Shown here: piece by piece, positions 1-8,095 of the stretch
Numbering within the stretch: position 1 is the stretch's first letter
How the letters are laid out: every line of letters begins with the position of its first letter
NCBI GenBank assembly: GCA_963723595.1
Contig: CAVRRQ010000006.1
Location: 1,750,859 to 1,814,858 of the forward strand
DNA: 64,000 nt
From: RYN-230 sp963723595
Lineage (GTDB): Bacteria > Actinomycetota > Actinomycetes > Streptosporangiales > Streptosporangiaceae
Direction of reading: 5' to 3'
Translations under genes and position numbers: made by a program
The notes under the pieces: model-generated
The model's input: only the letters and a program-made list of their open reading frames with translations
What the model was told of the DNA's origin: nothing
The model's database searches: none

Positions 1-2
1 GG

Positions 3-896
3 CGGGACGCGATGGACGTCGGCGGCTCGTTCGACACCATGGTCAAGGCCGTCCGCAACGCCGGCCGCCCCGGCGCCGTCGGCTACGCCATCTCCGCCGT
101 TGATGTGGCGCTGTGGGACCTCAAGGCCCGGCTGCTGAACCTCCCGCTGCACCGCCTGCTCGGCGCGGTACGCGAGGAAGTGCCGGTCTACGGCAGCGGC
201 GGGTTCACCGCCTATGACGAGCGGCAGCTTCGCGAGCAGCTTGGCCGCTGGGCCGGTGAGCAGCGCATCCCCCGGGTAAAGATCAAGATCGGCGAGTCGT
301 GGGGCACTAACCCGGCCCGCGACCTCGACCGTATGCACCAGGCCCGCATGATCGTCGGCGAGGACGTGGAGCTGTTCGTCGACGCCAACGGCGGTTACGG
401 CCGCAAGCAGGCCATCCGTGTCATGCGCGCGGCCGCCGACCTGGACGTGCGCTGGTACGAGGAGCCCGTCAGCTCCGACGACCTCGATGGCCTGCGCGAG
501 ATCCGCGACGCGGTGCGCCCGGACGTCACCGCCGGGGAGTACGGCTATGACCTGTACTACTTCCGGCGCATGTGCGCCGCGGGCGCGGTGGACTGCCTGC
601 AGGCTGATGTTTCCCGCTGCGGCGGCATCACCGAGTGGCTACGGGTCGCCGCCGTCGCCGCCTCCTACGGACTGGACATCTCCGGGCACTGCGGGCCGCA
701 CCTGCACGCCCACGTCGCCGCGGCCACCCCCAACCTGCGGCACCTGGAATGGTTCCACGACCACGTCCGGATCGAATCGATGCTCTTCGACGGCACCCTC
801 GACCCGGCCGGCGGAGCCATCCGCCCCGACCCGTCCGCGCCCGGCAACGGGCTCACCCTGCGCACCGCCGACGCCGAGCCCTTCCGTGCCCGCTAG
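3..896 (+). CDS. Enolase-superfamily (mandelate racemase/muconate lactonizing type) enzyme, 5' end cut off
   Basis: The reading frame is already open at the left edge, so the protein is the C-terminal ~300 residues of a ~370-residue enzyme; the start lies outside. Counting from the first ATG (position 12), the TIM-barrel catalytic set is visible: KIKIG (Lys90/Lys92), the Mg ligand in VDANGG (Asp124), EEP (Glu150/151), TAGEY (Glu176) and the acid/base His in SGHCGPH (His226). This is the KxK plus His arrangement of mandelate-racemase-like sugar-acid dehydratases and epimerases, which abstract the alpha-proton of a carboxylate. The substrate cannot be read from the sequence and no pathway neighbour is visible. 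Family assignment is firm; specificity is open. Confidence 0.85.
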   Translation, partial: RDAMDVGGSFDTMVKAVRNAGRPGAVGYAISAVDVALWDLKARLLNLPLHRLLGAVREEVPVYGSGGFTAYDERQLREQLGRWAGEQRIPRVKIKIGESWGTNPARDLDRMHQARMIVGEDVELFVDANGGYGRKQAIRVMRAAADLDVRWYEEPVSSDDLDGLREIRDAVRPDVTAGEYGYDLYYFRRMCAAGAVDCLQADVSRCGGITEWLRVAAVAASYGLDISGHCGPHLHAHVAAATPNLRHLEWFHDHVRIESMLFDGTLDPAGGAIRPDPSAPGNGLTLRTADAEPFRAR

Positions 897-978
897 CGCC
901 GCGCAGTGCCCGCCAGCATGAGCTTCGGCCACCATGTGCACCGTTCCCGGATGGAGCCGTTCAGCCATGGCGCGCCGG

Positions 979-1500
979 CTATCGGCGCACCGGTAAAGCC
1001 CGCTCACCCCGCTGAAGCTGAGCTGCTGCGTTCCCATCCCCGGCGCCGCCCGCGCCGGCGCCGGCATGCGCCATGGCCTGGGCGGCCTCGGCCAGGTCCA
1101 GGACCGTGGTCTCCCGCTCGATACCAGCGCGGACAGCCAGCGCACCGGCCCCCGACGCGGGATCAGCGCGCGGGTCCCGGACGTCCACGCCGTAACGAGC
1201 AAACACCTGCGCGCGGATCCGGTCGAGACTGGCACGCGCCGCCGCGTCGATGGCACACCAGGCCCGGCTGCGTTCGTAGACGGTAAGCAATTCCCGGACA
1301 GGCACGCTATCCCGCCATTCCGCAGACCCGGTTCTGCGGAATGCGGCTGCCAGCTCAGCTGCTTCGGTGCCGTTGACCACGCTGACGCACGCCCTCAGGG
1401 TCGCCCACTCGTTAGCAATCCGGGCCGCCACCACCAACCCGACGTGCAGTGCGGCGGTCTGACCGGTTTCCCGTTGCCCGCCCGCGAAGCTGCCAGTCAT
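979..1500 (-). CDS. Unknown alpha-helical protein, paralogue of the gene at 2842-3504
   Basis: No family recognised. The protein is about 173 residues, Ala/Arg-rich and probably all helical, without signal peptide or membrane segment. I start it at the ATG at 1500 (MTGSFAGGQRETG) rather than further upstream, because similarity to the protein encoded at 2842-3504 begins just after it. Shared blocks are A-L-x-x-G-x-x-VAARIA near the N-terminus, a central IRA...RDP segment, and ER-E-x-x-x-LDLA-AAQAMA near the C-terminus. The two paralogues both sit beside hemerythrin genes, which suggests a duplicated unit. The two C-terminal tails are unrelated in sequence. It may be a regulator or partner protein; that is a guess from context. 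Confidence 0.55.
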   Translation of the reverse strand: MTGSFAGGQRETGQTAALHVGLVVAARIANEWATLRACVSVVNGTEAAELAAAFRRTGSAEWRDSVPVRELLTVYERSRAWCAIDAAARASLDRIRAQVFARYGVDVRDPRADPASGAGALAVRAGIERETTVLDLAEAAQAMAHAGAGAGGAGDGNAAAQLQRGERALPVRR

Positions 1501-1769
1501 GCGCACCCCCCTCACCGCGCACCCGGCAGGCGCAAACCAGCGCAACGCACACCCTCGCCGTCGGTCCAGTTCACACACGACCGGCGACAAAGTCCAGGCA
1601 GTCGCCGCACGGGGACCAGTTCAGCACGCGGGAGACAGTTATGGAAGTGACAGTACCAACACTCGGCGGAGACGAACTTGCCGCGCGCGGGCTGCCCCGC
1701 GGCTGTAATGCTGCTGAACGGTCCGGACGGGCGCAGCCTGCCGGGCCGGCCCGGTAAGGGGACGGGCGC

Positions 1770-2387
1770 ATGGCCGATATCGTCAGGCTGATGGTGACCG
1801 ACCACGAGCGGATCCGCCGGCTCATGGGAGCACTGGAGGACGCCGCGCGTTATGACAGCGCGAAACCGGCTGACCCGCGGGTGCTGGGCCCGGCCTGGGA
1901 CAAGCTGACCGAATGTTTCGAACTGCACGCCCGGGCCGAGGAGGAGATTTGCTTCCTCGTCCTGTTCGGGCAGGGCCCGGATGCGGCCAGGCAGCGGCAC
2001 GAAACGATCGCCGACCACGGCGACATCCGCGAGGCAGTAGCGGAAACCCGCCTGCGCATGCCAGGCTCGGCGCTCTGGTGGCGGGCCGCGGCCGTGGCGG
2101 TGCGAGGCATCGGTGATCATGTTACCGGCGGCGAGCACCGTGCCCTGAGCGTCTTGAGCCGCAGCGCCGCCCCGGCGGTGCGCGATACGCTCGCCCGCCA
2201 GTGGATCGCCTTCGTCGCCGCCCGCATCCGGGACACCGCGCCGAGGCAGCGCGACACCTGGTCGGGCAGCCGCGTGGGTGCGCGGCCCGGGCTGGCAGGG
2301 CCCTTCCTGTCAGGAGCAGCGGCCCTGGCGGCAGCGAAGCGCCGGGAAGGCTGTGGGACGGGCTGCGTAAGTCGGGTCGGCCGCTGA
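1770..2387 (+). CDS. Hemerythrin-like HHE-domain protein
   Basis: Cytosolic four-helix-bundle protein expected to bind a non-haem di-iron centre; family members bind O2 or NO or act in redox stress. Ligand candidates are in order: His12 (TDHERI), His53 and Glu57/58 (ELHARAEEE), His77 or His83 (HETIADHGD), His117 and Glu122 (GDHVTGGEH). The HHE domain covers residues 1-155; the last 50 residues are low-complexity Ala/Gly/Arg and may be extra. The start ATG follows a purine-rich stretch (AAGGGGACGG). It is a clear paralogue of the gene at 3983-4480 and of the C-terminal half of the chimera at 6310-6888. A repeated palindrome lies 5 bp after its stop codon. Confidence 0.85.
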   Translation: MADIVRLMVTDHERIRRLMGALEDAARYDSAKPADPRVLGPAWDKLTECFELHARAEEEICFLVLFGQGPDAARQRHETIADHGDIREAVAETRLRMPGSALWWRAAAVAVRGIGDHVTGGEHRALSVLSRSAAPAVRDTLARQWIAFVAARIRDTAPRQRDTWSGSRVGARPGLAGPFLSGAAALAAAKRREGCGTGCVSRVGR

Positions 2388-2391
2388 TTAA

Positions 2392-2404
2392 ATCGTGTTA
2401 CGAT
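2392..2404. promoter_or_regulatory. Palindrome ATCGT-N3-ACGAT, site 1
   Basis: Perfect inverted repeat ATCGT-GTT-ACGAT in a locally AT-rich patch, followed by another ATCGT half-site at 2412-2416. Sites of the same form occur at 3963 and 9113, and a one-mismatch version at 13767, which suggests an operator for one transcription factor. Here it lies just after a hemerythrin stop codon and no intact gene follows, so the gene it once served may be lost. Confidence 0.45.
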
Positions 2405-2841
2405 ATTATGTATCGTCTGTAATAGCCGTGCCGCTCGCTGCCGCTATGCCATGCGGCAACTCGCCCGCTGGCTCTGAGCTGATGTTTCCTGTGCTCGTCA
2501 GGCTGCTCTCCGGCACTCGCTGATCAAGTCCCGGACGACGTGGGTGCACTTGATGCGGGCGGTCACATCGGGCCAGCGCCGCGGCGGGCACCCTGAGACA
2601 TCTAGGCGAGCGCTGTCATCCTGACGCCTCTTCGCGGCTGCGGCAGGGCGCTCGCCCGGTGCGGCGGGCCGATGTCCGGGGTCATGTTCGCCGAGTTGAC
2701 GTTTTTCGACGGCCCTCGACCGTGCCGGTAGCGCTGTCCGGCCCGGCCGCTGCGCGGTGCCAGCAGGCGGGCCGGGCCGCCGCGACCTTGACTGAGATTC
2801 GCGGCGGGCAGTGGCCGCTGGGCGTGACCAACCTGGCCATG
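2405..2841. other. Intergenic stretch without a supported gene
   Basis: About 440 bases between a hemerythrin gene and the convergent unknown gene. Frames here are short or mirror the neighbouring coding region. A minus-strand piece near 2500-2600 (reading ARIKCTHVVRDLIS) looks like the tail of some former gene, but I do not recognise it. Confidence 0.3.
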
Positions 2842-3504
2842 CTATGCCTGCGGTGCGGCACCATTTCCGTGCATTGCACGCTGCGGGCCGATGCGGTCGG
2901 CCAGGCGCCGGCGGCGTCCGGCACGAGCATACAAATCAGCGCCCTGTTCGCGGCACACCGCAGCCTGGTCTTGCCTGCCCTCCCGCGCTGCCACATCCGC
3001 GCGTGCCATGGCCTGGGCCGCATCCGCCAGGTCAAGCGCGGCCGCTTCGCGCTCGAACCGCGCACGTTCGGCCAGCCCGGCCTGGAGAGCCTCCCTCTCC
3101 GGCACGGGATCGCGGGCATCCGCCTCGAGGTGGGCCATTACCCCGGCCCGGATGGTCTCAAGGGCCCTGCCGGCTTTCGGTTGCCCCGCGCCGCGGGCAC
3201 ACGCGGCCTCCCACGCCTGGAGGATGGGCGGCGCTGTTGCGGTCTGCCACCAGTCGTAGCTCTTCAGCTGGGAGTGGGCCGCTGCGGCCGCCTCCTGAGC
3301 GCTGCCCGCTCCATGTTCCCTGTCCTCGGCGTATTCGCTGGCGATCCTGGCTGCCACCGCGAAGCCGGCTCGCAGCGCGGCGCTGGTCACGGCCCTGCCC
3401 CGGTCTGTGGTGTCGTCAGCTACCGCTTCTCCTTCGGTGCGCTCCGGCCAGGAAATGGGCTCCCCCAGTGAGGGAACGGTCTCCTGCCCCGTAACGTCGG
3501 CCAT
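2842..3504 (-). CDS. Unknown alpha-helical protein, paralogue of the gene at 979-1500
   Basis: 220 residues, no recognised domain, no membrane segment. The central and C-terminal parts match the protein at 979-1500 (for example ALRAGFAVAARIASEYA against ALHVGLVVAARIANEWA, and LDLADAAQAMARA against LDLAEAAQAMAHA), so the two form a small paralogous family. The N-terminal 40 residues are acidic and unlike the paralogue. Its ATG overlaps the stop of the upstream transporter remnant (ATGA at 3503-3506 on the opposite strand), so the two were translationally coupled. Conservation of two diverged copies argues that the protein is real. Confidence 0.6.
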   Translation of the reverse strand: MADVTGQETVPSLGEPISWPERTEGEAVADDTTDRGRAVTSAALRAGFAVAARIASEYAEDREHGAGSAQEAAAAAHSQLKSYDWWQTATAPPILQAWEAACARGAGQPKAGRALETIRAGVMAHLEADARDPVPEREALQAGLAERARFEREAAALDLADAAQAMARADVAAREGRQDQAAVCREQGADLYARAGRRRRLADRIGPQRAMHGNGAAPQA

Positions 3505-3866
3505 CAGGCGGCCTCGCCTTTACTGGCCGGCCCGGCGCCCACGTCCTGCTCGATTTGCTCGAGTGACCTGCCGCGAGTCTCGGGCACCTTCCACCTATAG
3601 CCGGCTGCGGCAGCCCCGACGATCGCTCCGATGAGAACCGACGCGACAATCCATGAGGACGTGAATGTGCTGGGATGGAACTGCTTCTGGATAAACGGAA
3701 GGGCCTGGCCGATGATCCCCGTGTCGTAACCGAACAAGAATCCGCCAAGGGCGGCAAGCAAGGCGATGAGCGTGACGAAACGGTTTCTTCCCGACCCTGC
3801 AAATCTGATGTGCTCCAGGGCCGAAGTGCTTCCCTTACCTGTCGCCCCACTGTTCTTCCCGGCCAT
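3504..3866 (-). pseudogene. Sugar-porter MFS transporter with its middle deleted
   Basis: The 120-residue product joins the beginning and the very end of a sugar/H+ symporter. Residues ~28-90 are TM1-TM2 of the family (GGFLFGYDTGIIGQALPF, then IVASVLIGAIVGAAAAGY). Directly after AAAGY comes RWKVPETRGRSLEQIEQD, which is the PETKG-x-(T/S)LE-x-I-E signature after TM12. A normal member has ~470 residues, so about 350 codons are missing without loss of frame. Transport function is not credible. It is first in a two-gene unit with the unknown gene at 2842-3504 and lies ~100 bp downstream of a palindrome at 3963. Confidence 0.75.
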
Positions 3867-3962
3867 CGGACCTGCCTTACCTCGTGTGGCCAGAGGTGAC
3901 CTTCGCCGCCTGCAGGACCAACGTCGGCGGCCCCCTCTGGCACGCGTGCTGATACCTTAAGC

Positions 3963-3975
3963 ATCGTACCACGAT
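3963..3975. promoter_or_regulatory. Palindrome ATCGT-N3-ACGAT, site 2
   Basis: ATCGT-ACC-ACGAT followed by AT-rich ATAAATT. It lies 7 bp beyond the stop of the minus-strand hemerythrin gene and ~97 bp upstream of the ATG of the transporter remnant, so it could be the operator of the 2842-3866 unit. Same form as the sites at 2392 and 9113. Confidence 0.5.
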
Positions 3976-3982
3976 ATAAATT

Positions 3983-4480
3983 CTACTGTGAGGCCGTCCC
4001 TGTCCAGCGCCCGGCTGGCGTGTCGCGGATGCGGGCGGCAGTGAACGCGGCCCACTGCCGGCCGAGTTCGTGCCGCAGCTCCGGGGCGGCACGGCGCGCG
4101 AAGATGGCCAGTGGGCCGTTTTCCTCGCGCGCGATGTGGTCTGGGGTAAGCCGCAGCACCGCGACGACCGCCCGCGACCAGGCTGCGGAGGCGACAGGAT
4201 GAAGCGCCGCCTCCCTCGCTGCCTCCCGGATGTCATCGTGGTCGGCGATAGCTTCACGAATCTGCGCGTCCTGCTCATGACTGTGCCCGAACAGCGCCGG
4301 AAACCAGATCTCCTGCTCAGCCTCAGCATGAATATCAAGGACCCCAGCTAGCCTGCGCCACACCGGGGCCAGCGAGCATGCCGCGTCCTGGCCGCCGCCG
4401 TAGCGGGCGGAATCACTTAGCCCCTCCATGAGCCTGCGGATCCGCCGGTGGTCAGCCAGGATCAACTCAGTAATGTCCAC
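3983..4480 (-). CDS. Hemerythrin-like HHE-domain protein
   Basis: Second full hemerythrin-like protein, about 165 residues. I place the start at the GTG at 4480 (VDITELILADHRRI), because it lines up with the ATG of the paralogue at 1770; an upstream start would add 17 unconserved residues. The di-iron ligand set looks complete: His11 (ADHRRI), His and Glu in DIHAEAEQEIWFP, His in ADHDDIREA, and His/Glu in PDHIAREENGP. Expected role is O2/NO sensing or iron-dependent redox protection in the cytosol. Similarity to 1770-2387 runs the whole length, so this is gene duplication rather than domain sharing. Palindrome site 2 lies just after the stop. Confidence 0.85.
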   Translation of the reverse strand: MDITELILADHRRIRRLMEGLSDSARYGGGQDAACSLAPVWRRLAGVLDIHAEAEQEIWFPALFGHSHEQDAQIREAIADHDDIREAAREAALHPVASAAWSRAVVAVLRLTPDHIAREENGPLAIFARRAAPELRHELGRQWAAFTAARIRDTPAGRWTGTASQ

Positions 4481-4846
4481 TTCCGGGCTTACCGTGCGGG
4501 CGCCAGGGCAGGACTGTCCACCCGGCAGCAAGCAGCCGCTTCGCGGCTCCGGTATCGGGTGCGGGCGCTGGGCAATGGCCAGCCCGGCCCAGTCGGTTCC
4601 GTCTGCATGACTAGCCTCCGCGGGTCGCGCTCGCCCGCACGAGAGCGAGCCGGGCTCGCTGAATGCTGGCGAGACAGGCCCCGCCGGTATGAGGCCGTGA
4701 ACAGTTCTCTGAACTCGTCACGCAGCGGCTGAAGCGCGCCTGGGGCTACCAGAGCCGGCTCCGCGCGATTCGAGAGCCCGGCCCGCGCGGCCACCGCGCC
4801 GACACGGGAGAATCTACCAAACTGCGCCGCACTGAAACATCTGAGC
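4481..4846. other. Divergent intergenic region, no gene supported
   Basis: Promoter-bearing space between the minus-strand hemerythrin gene and the plus-strand GAF-ANTAR gene. A minus-strand piece reading LRDEFRELFTASYRRG around 4700 resembles a protein fragment but I cannot assign it. Confidence 0.3.
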
Positions 4847-5707
4847 ATGCACGGGCCTGCGGCGGGCATTCTACGGACGCAGGATGAAAGGGGCCGTAAT
4901 GCAAGCACCGCTGGCAGGACGGGCGCGCAGACCGTGGTGACAGTCACCCGGGGGCTGGCCGACCGCATTGCGGAGGCTGCGCGGCTGCTGGAAAGGGCGG
5001 AGTTGCCGGAGGAAGCGCTGCACCGGCTTACCGGCGTGGGTGTTGAGCTCGTCCCCGGCGGCACCGCCGCAGCAGTGACGATCGCCGGAAACAGCCAGGC
5101 CATGACCTTCGCCGCGTCGGATCCCCGGATTGATGAGCTGCATGAGCTCCAGTTCAGCGCGGGGGAGGGCCCGGTGGTGGAGACCCTGCTGCATAACGAG
5201 CCGCGCCGGGTGGATGACGCCACGGCCGAGCGCCGCTGGCCGCGTTTTTGCCGGGCAGCGGCGAAGGCGGGACTGTGCAGCTGCCTGGTGCTGCCGCTGC
5301 GCACGGACCGTCAGCCAGCCGGCGCAGTCGCGCTCTATGGGAAGGAAGCGCGCGTCTTTACCGGTGCCGCCCATGACATCGCGATGCTGTTCGCGGCCCA
5401 GGGTGGGACTGCTGTGCACAATGCAGCCCTGTACCGGGCCAGCCGCCGGATGATCGATAATCTGCACACTGCGCTGGAGTCGCAGGCGGTCATCGAGCAG
5501 GCCAAGGGGATCTTGCACGCCAGGCTGGGCGTCACGCCTGAACAGGCCTTCGGCCTGATGAGCCGGATGTCCCAGAACACCAACCGCAAGGTGCGTGCTC
5601 TCTCCGCGGATCTCATCCAGGGGCGGATAGACCCGGAAAGCCTCCGGCCAGCCAGCGACGGGAAAAGCTGGCCTGATAGCCCGGAAGCGCCGCATCGCTC
5701 TGACTGA
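4847..5707 (+). CDS. GAF-ANTAR regulator (RNA-binding antiterminator type)
   Basis: An N-terminal GAF sensor domain (about residues 35-205, with core DELHELQFSAGEGPVVETLL and SCLVLPLR) is followed by a C-terminal ANTAR domain (about residues 210-265: ALESQAVIEQAKGILHARLG...AFGLMSRMSQNTNRKVRALS). ANTAR domains bind paired hairpins in nascent RNA and prevent termination; the GAF domain would sense a ligand or redox state. The start is uncertain: the ATG at 4847 lacks a ribosome-binding site, and two GTG codons at 4934 and 4937 would remove 29-30 unconserved residues. This is the only ANTAR protein in the window that keeps its sensor domain. Its RNA targets are not evident. Confidence 0.85.
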   Translation: MHGPAAGILRTQDERGRNASTAGRTGAQTVVTVTRGLADRIAEAARLLERAELPEEALHRLTGVGVELVPGGTAAAVTIAGNSQAMTFAASDPRIDELHELQFSAGEGPVVETLLHNEPRRVDDATAERRWPRFCRAAAKAGLCSCLVLPLRTDRQPAGAVALYGKEARVFTGAAHDIAMLFAAQGGTAVHNAALYRASRRMIDNLHTALESQAVIEQAKGILHARLGVTPEQAFGLMSRMSQNTNRKVRALSADLIQGRIDPESLRPASDGKSWPDSPEAPHRSD

Positions 5708-6309
5708 GCCCCTAGCAGGCGATCGGTGGCGCCAGGATGGGCGGCCAGCCGCCGCCAGTACCGGCTTTCGCCGCGGCAGCGCGCCACGCGGGGCGCGGTG
5801 GTGAAGCCATCATGTCCCGGCCAAGACGCAGACCGGCGTCCTTGGTGTCGAATATGGCCCTGCAAGGGACGCGCGGCCGAACCCGTGGCATCCTGCGGGC
5901 CCCGGAACCGGCGTTCGAGGTTCCGTGAGTGCTGGGGCAGGGAAGCCGCAGGCAGCACACCGTGCGCCTGGTGCGCATGCCCGCGCTGTCTGCGCAAGCC
6001 CAGCGGACGCGTCCTGCTGGGGTGACCGGGCGCGGACCCGGGGCGCGGGGCGGCCGAGCAGCAGTACGCCGATGCCAGGGCCGGGCACCACCGCCCACAA
6101 TGCTGCCAGCGGGGAGATCAGCGGCGATGGCTCCGGTGACCGCGGGGCCGGCGATGCCCGCAGTATCTCCGACCCCCGCATTGAGCGCATGCCCTGTGCT
6201 GGCCAGGTCTGGCCGGCAACTTGGGGCCAGCAGGCGCGGGCGGTCGCGATGAGCGGGGCGCCGCGGTGCCCCGCCAGAGCTGCGGCCGCTAGTTTCGTGA
6301 AGTTGACGG
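5708..6309. other. Gap with a possible transporter remnant on the minus strand
   Basis: No intact gene. On the minus strand, around 6200-6050, one frame reads GDTAGIAGPAVTGAIAADL and after a one-base shift continues LAALWAVVPGPGIGVLLLG. Together these look like the last two membrane helices of an MFS-type transporter. Identification is weak. Confidence 0.25.
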
Positions 6310-6888
6310 TTACCCTCGCTGTGGCCTCGGCAGCTGTGCGTCGCGCGGCAGAGGCACCGGGAGATGGGGGAGGCTGCGGTTGCGGGAGGCAAGCCCGGGC
6401 CGGTCATCACGGGCCCGGGCTGTGGTGAAGGAGATCCACTGGTGGCCAAGTACATTGCGCAGCCCAGGATCGGCCCGCCGACCAAACTCCGCTAGCGGGC
6501 CGCGCTCAAAGCGGGCGAGCTGATCGCGGCACGTGCACAGGGCGGCAGTCACGGCCTGCCACCAGACTGGCGAGGCTACCGCGTGCAAGCGCGCTTCCAG
6601 CAGCGCCTCGCGGATGTCGTTGCAGCCGGCCACGACCGCGAAACAGGTGAAGGCCCGCCCGGGGGTGTTCACGTCGGCGCGCAGGTCAGCAGGGAAGGTG
6701 GCTGCGCGCCATGACGACGCCACGGCCAGGACGGCGAAACTGGTTACCGCGATGGCCAGCAGCACGGTGGAAAGCTGGGCCTGCCCCGCCTGAAGCAGCG
6801 CTGCCGACACGATGCCGGTCCCCATCACCACGGCGAAACAGCCGGGATGGGCGCCGCGGACCGCCCGCGCGCCTGCGATCATCAGCAT
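6310..6888 (-). CDS. Chimera: TDT/SLAC1 transporter N-terminus joined to hemerythrin C-terminus
   Basis: Residues ~13-90 are the start of a tellurite-resistance/dicarboxylate transporter (TDT/SLAC1 family): HPGCFAVVMGTGIVSAALL, then a second helix and NTPGRAFTCFAVVAGCN. At residue 91 the sequence switches in frame to the second half of a hemerythrin domain (DIREALLEARLHAVASPVWW...LGHQWISFTTARARD), matching the gene at 1770-2387. The hemerythrin part lacks the first ligand helices, and the His of GDH is replaced (RDQ), so a di-iron site is not expected. The start ATG at 6888 has a good ribosome-binding site (GAGGGCGG) and lies 37 bp after the MarR gene, so it is probably still expressed. Best read as the product of a deletion; a functional fusion is less likely. 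Confidence 0.75.
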   Translation of the reverse strand: MLMIAGARAVRGAHPGCFAVVMGTGIVSAALLQAGQAQLSTVLLAIAVTSFAVLAVASSWRAATFPADLRADVNTPGRAFTCFAVVAGCNDIREALLEARLHAVASPVWWQAVTAALCTCRDQLARFERGPLAEFGRRADPGLRNVLGHQWISFTTARARDDRPGLASRNRSLPHLPVPLPRDAQLPRPQRG

Positions 6889-6925
6889 CGCCCGCCCTCG
6901 GCCCTTTCTGTGATCGGCGATGGGG

Positions 6926-7339
6926 TCAGTTCCCATCGCCCTGCCGGGTCTCGAGCTCGTCCAGGACAGCGGCGAGGTCATGCAGGCGATCCAGGCTGGC
7001 CTGCGTGAGCATGGTCACCATCCGGTCACCTTTTCCGGTGAGGCTGACGCGGACGACACGGCCATCCCCTTGGTCGTGTGTCCGCTCAACCAGCCCTGCC
7101 GCCTCCGCACGGTTGACTAGCTCCACCGCGCTGTGCGGCCGCAGCAGCAACGAGCCGGCGAGATCGCCCACCGTGGGCGGCCGGTTTTCCCGGTGCCCTT
7201 TTACCGCCACGAGCAGCTGATGCTGCCCGGGCGTCATGCCCGCAGCCTGCGCCTGCTCTTCGCTCCACCGCTGAAAACGGCGGAGGGTGACGCGGAACTC
7301 CAGCAGATTCTCGAAGTCCTGCGGCGTCAGCTGGGTCAT
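6926..7339 (-). CDS. MarR-family transcriptional regulator
   Basis: Winged-helix repressor of 137 residues. The start ATG at 7339 (MTQLTPQDFENLLEFR) is preceded by AGGAAGG. The MarR core is clear: helix 1 LLEFRVTLRRFQRW, then GMTPGQHQLLVAVKGH, the recognition region TVGDLAGSLLLRPHSAVELVNRAEAAGLVER and the wing DQGDGRVVRVSLTGKG. Members dissociate from DNA on binding phenolic or oxidised ligands. The next gene in the same direction is the TDT-hemerythrin chimera 37 bp away, so MarR probably controlled the lost TDT transporter. No obvious palindrome was found at its own promoter. Confidence 0.9.
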   Translation of the reverse strand: MTQLTPQDFENLLEFRVTLRRFQRWSEEQAQAAGMTPGQHQLLVAVKGHRENRPPTVGDLAGSLLLRPHSAVELVNRAEAAGLVERTHDQGDGRVVRVSLTGKGDRMVTMLTQASLDRLHDLAAVLDELETRQGDGN

Positions 7340-7355
7340 AGTCCTTCCTGCGCTT

Positions 7356-7721
7356 TCATAGGTTACTCGGCGAGCCCTGATGAGTGCCCGGACATCCGGC
7401 AGCCGTGGCGCCCAGGGCGGTGCGGGATCGCGATGGGCCCGGGATAGGGCCATGCTGGGTGCGGTGGCAGGCGTCCGCGTGCAGCCCAGCTCGGGGCAGG
7501 GAGCGCGTGCCGGGCGCCCAGCGCACGGACTGGGTACTGAACCCGGCCGCGGACAGGACTGACAGCGACAGGATAATCAGCGGAACTACCGCTGCTGGCA
7601 GGCATACAGCGGCAGCCACGGCCAGGAACGCCAGCACAATCAGCGGCACAGGCGCACGTTCCCGCCCCAGTGCGGGCGGGAACTCAGCCTGAGACCACAC
7701 CTGTACCTCACCTCTCCTCAA
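7356..7721 (-). CDS. Small membrane protein downstream of the DUF1707 gene
   Basis: The N-terminal half has one convincing hydrophobic stretch long enough for two membrane helices (VPLIVLAFLAVAAAVCLPAAVVPLIILSLSVLSA); the second half is Arg/His/Pro-rich and may be read-through of a damaged gene. The first codon in frame is TTG at 7721, overlapping the end of the DUF1707 gene; a GTG at 7700 preceded by GAGGTACAG is an alternative. DUF1707 proteins often carry a membrane tail in the same chain, so this may be the detached tail of that gene. Function unknown. Confidence 0.4.
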   Translation of the reverse strand: MRRGEVQVWSQAEFPPALGRERAPVPLIVLAFLAVAAAVCLPAAVVPLIILSLSVLSAAGFSTQSVRWAPGTRSLPRAGLHADACHRTQHGPIPGPSRSRTALGATAAGCPGTHQGSPSNL

Positions 7722-7914
7722 TCAGAGGCTGCCAAGAAGGAAGATCCGCGGTCAGCCGCCACAGGTCACCCCACGTCCCAGCACGGTAGGCCCTGCTGGC
7801 CCGATCGCGGAGTTCACTGAGCCCCAGGCGGCCCACTGCATACGCCTCACGGAGCGATTCCACGGTCCTCTCCCAGTCGTGGTCTGAAGCCCGCATATCC
7901 CAGTCATCCACCAT
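7708..7914 (-). CDS. DUF1707 domain protein
   Basis: Short soluble protein of 68 residues matching the DUF1707 (SHOCT-like) consensus: MRASDHDWERTVESLREAYA-GRL-LSEL-DRASRAYRAGTWGDLWRLTADLP. I choose the ATG at 7914 because a purine-rich site (AGAAAGG...GGAG) precedes it. The domain is common in actinobacteria at the N-terminus of membrane proteins; its molecular role is not established. The following frame at 7356-7721 encodes hydrophobic helices and overlaps its end. Confidence 0.75.
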   Translation of the reverse strand: MVDDWDMRASDHDWERTVESLREAYAVGRLGLSELRDRASRAYRAGTWGDLWRLTADLPSWQPLIEER

Positions 7915-8055
7915 CTCCACGCCTTTCTGTCCTGCCCGCCTCACCTTGCCTCCCCGGACCTGACCGCCGGCAGGCAATCAGATCGCGGAGCGCGCCGGCT
8001 CGAGGCACGCAGTACGGTAGCCCGGCTCCGGGCCGCGATGACGGCTGAGGATGGG

Positions 8056-8085
8056 CATGCGGCCCTGCACCGGCAGGGCCGCATG
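8056..8085. terminator. 13-bp perfect hairpin after the SPW gene
   Basis: CATGCGGCCCTGC, loop ACCG, GCAGGGCCGCATG. It lies 11 bp beyond the stop of the minus-strand SPW gene and has no clear T-run, as usual for high-GC terminators. Confidence 0.6.
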
Positions 8086-8095
8086 TTCTGGAGGC

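Noticed and set aside
2659..3471. A 270-residue plus-strand frame
   Set aside because: Opposite to the unknown gene at 2842-3504, which has a conserved paralogue; the plus-strand frame has none.
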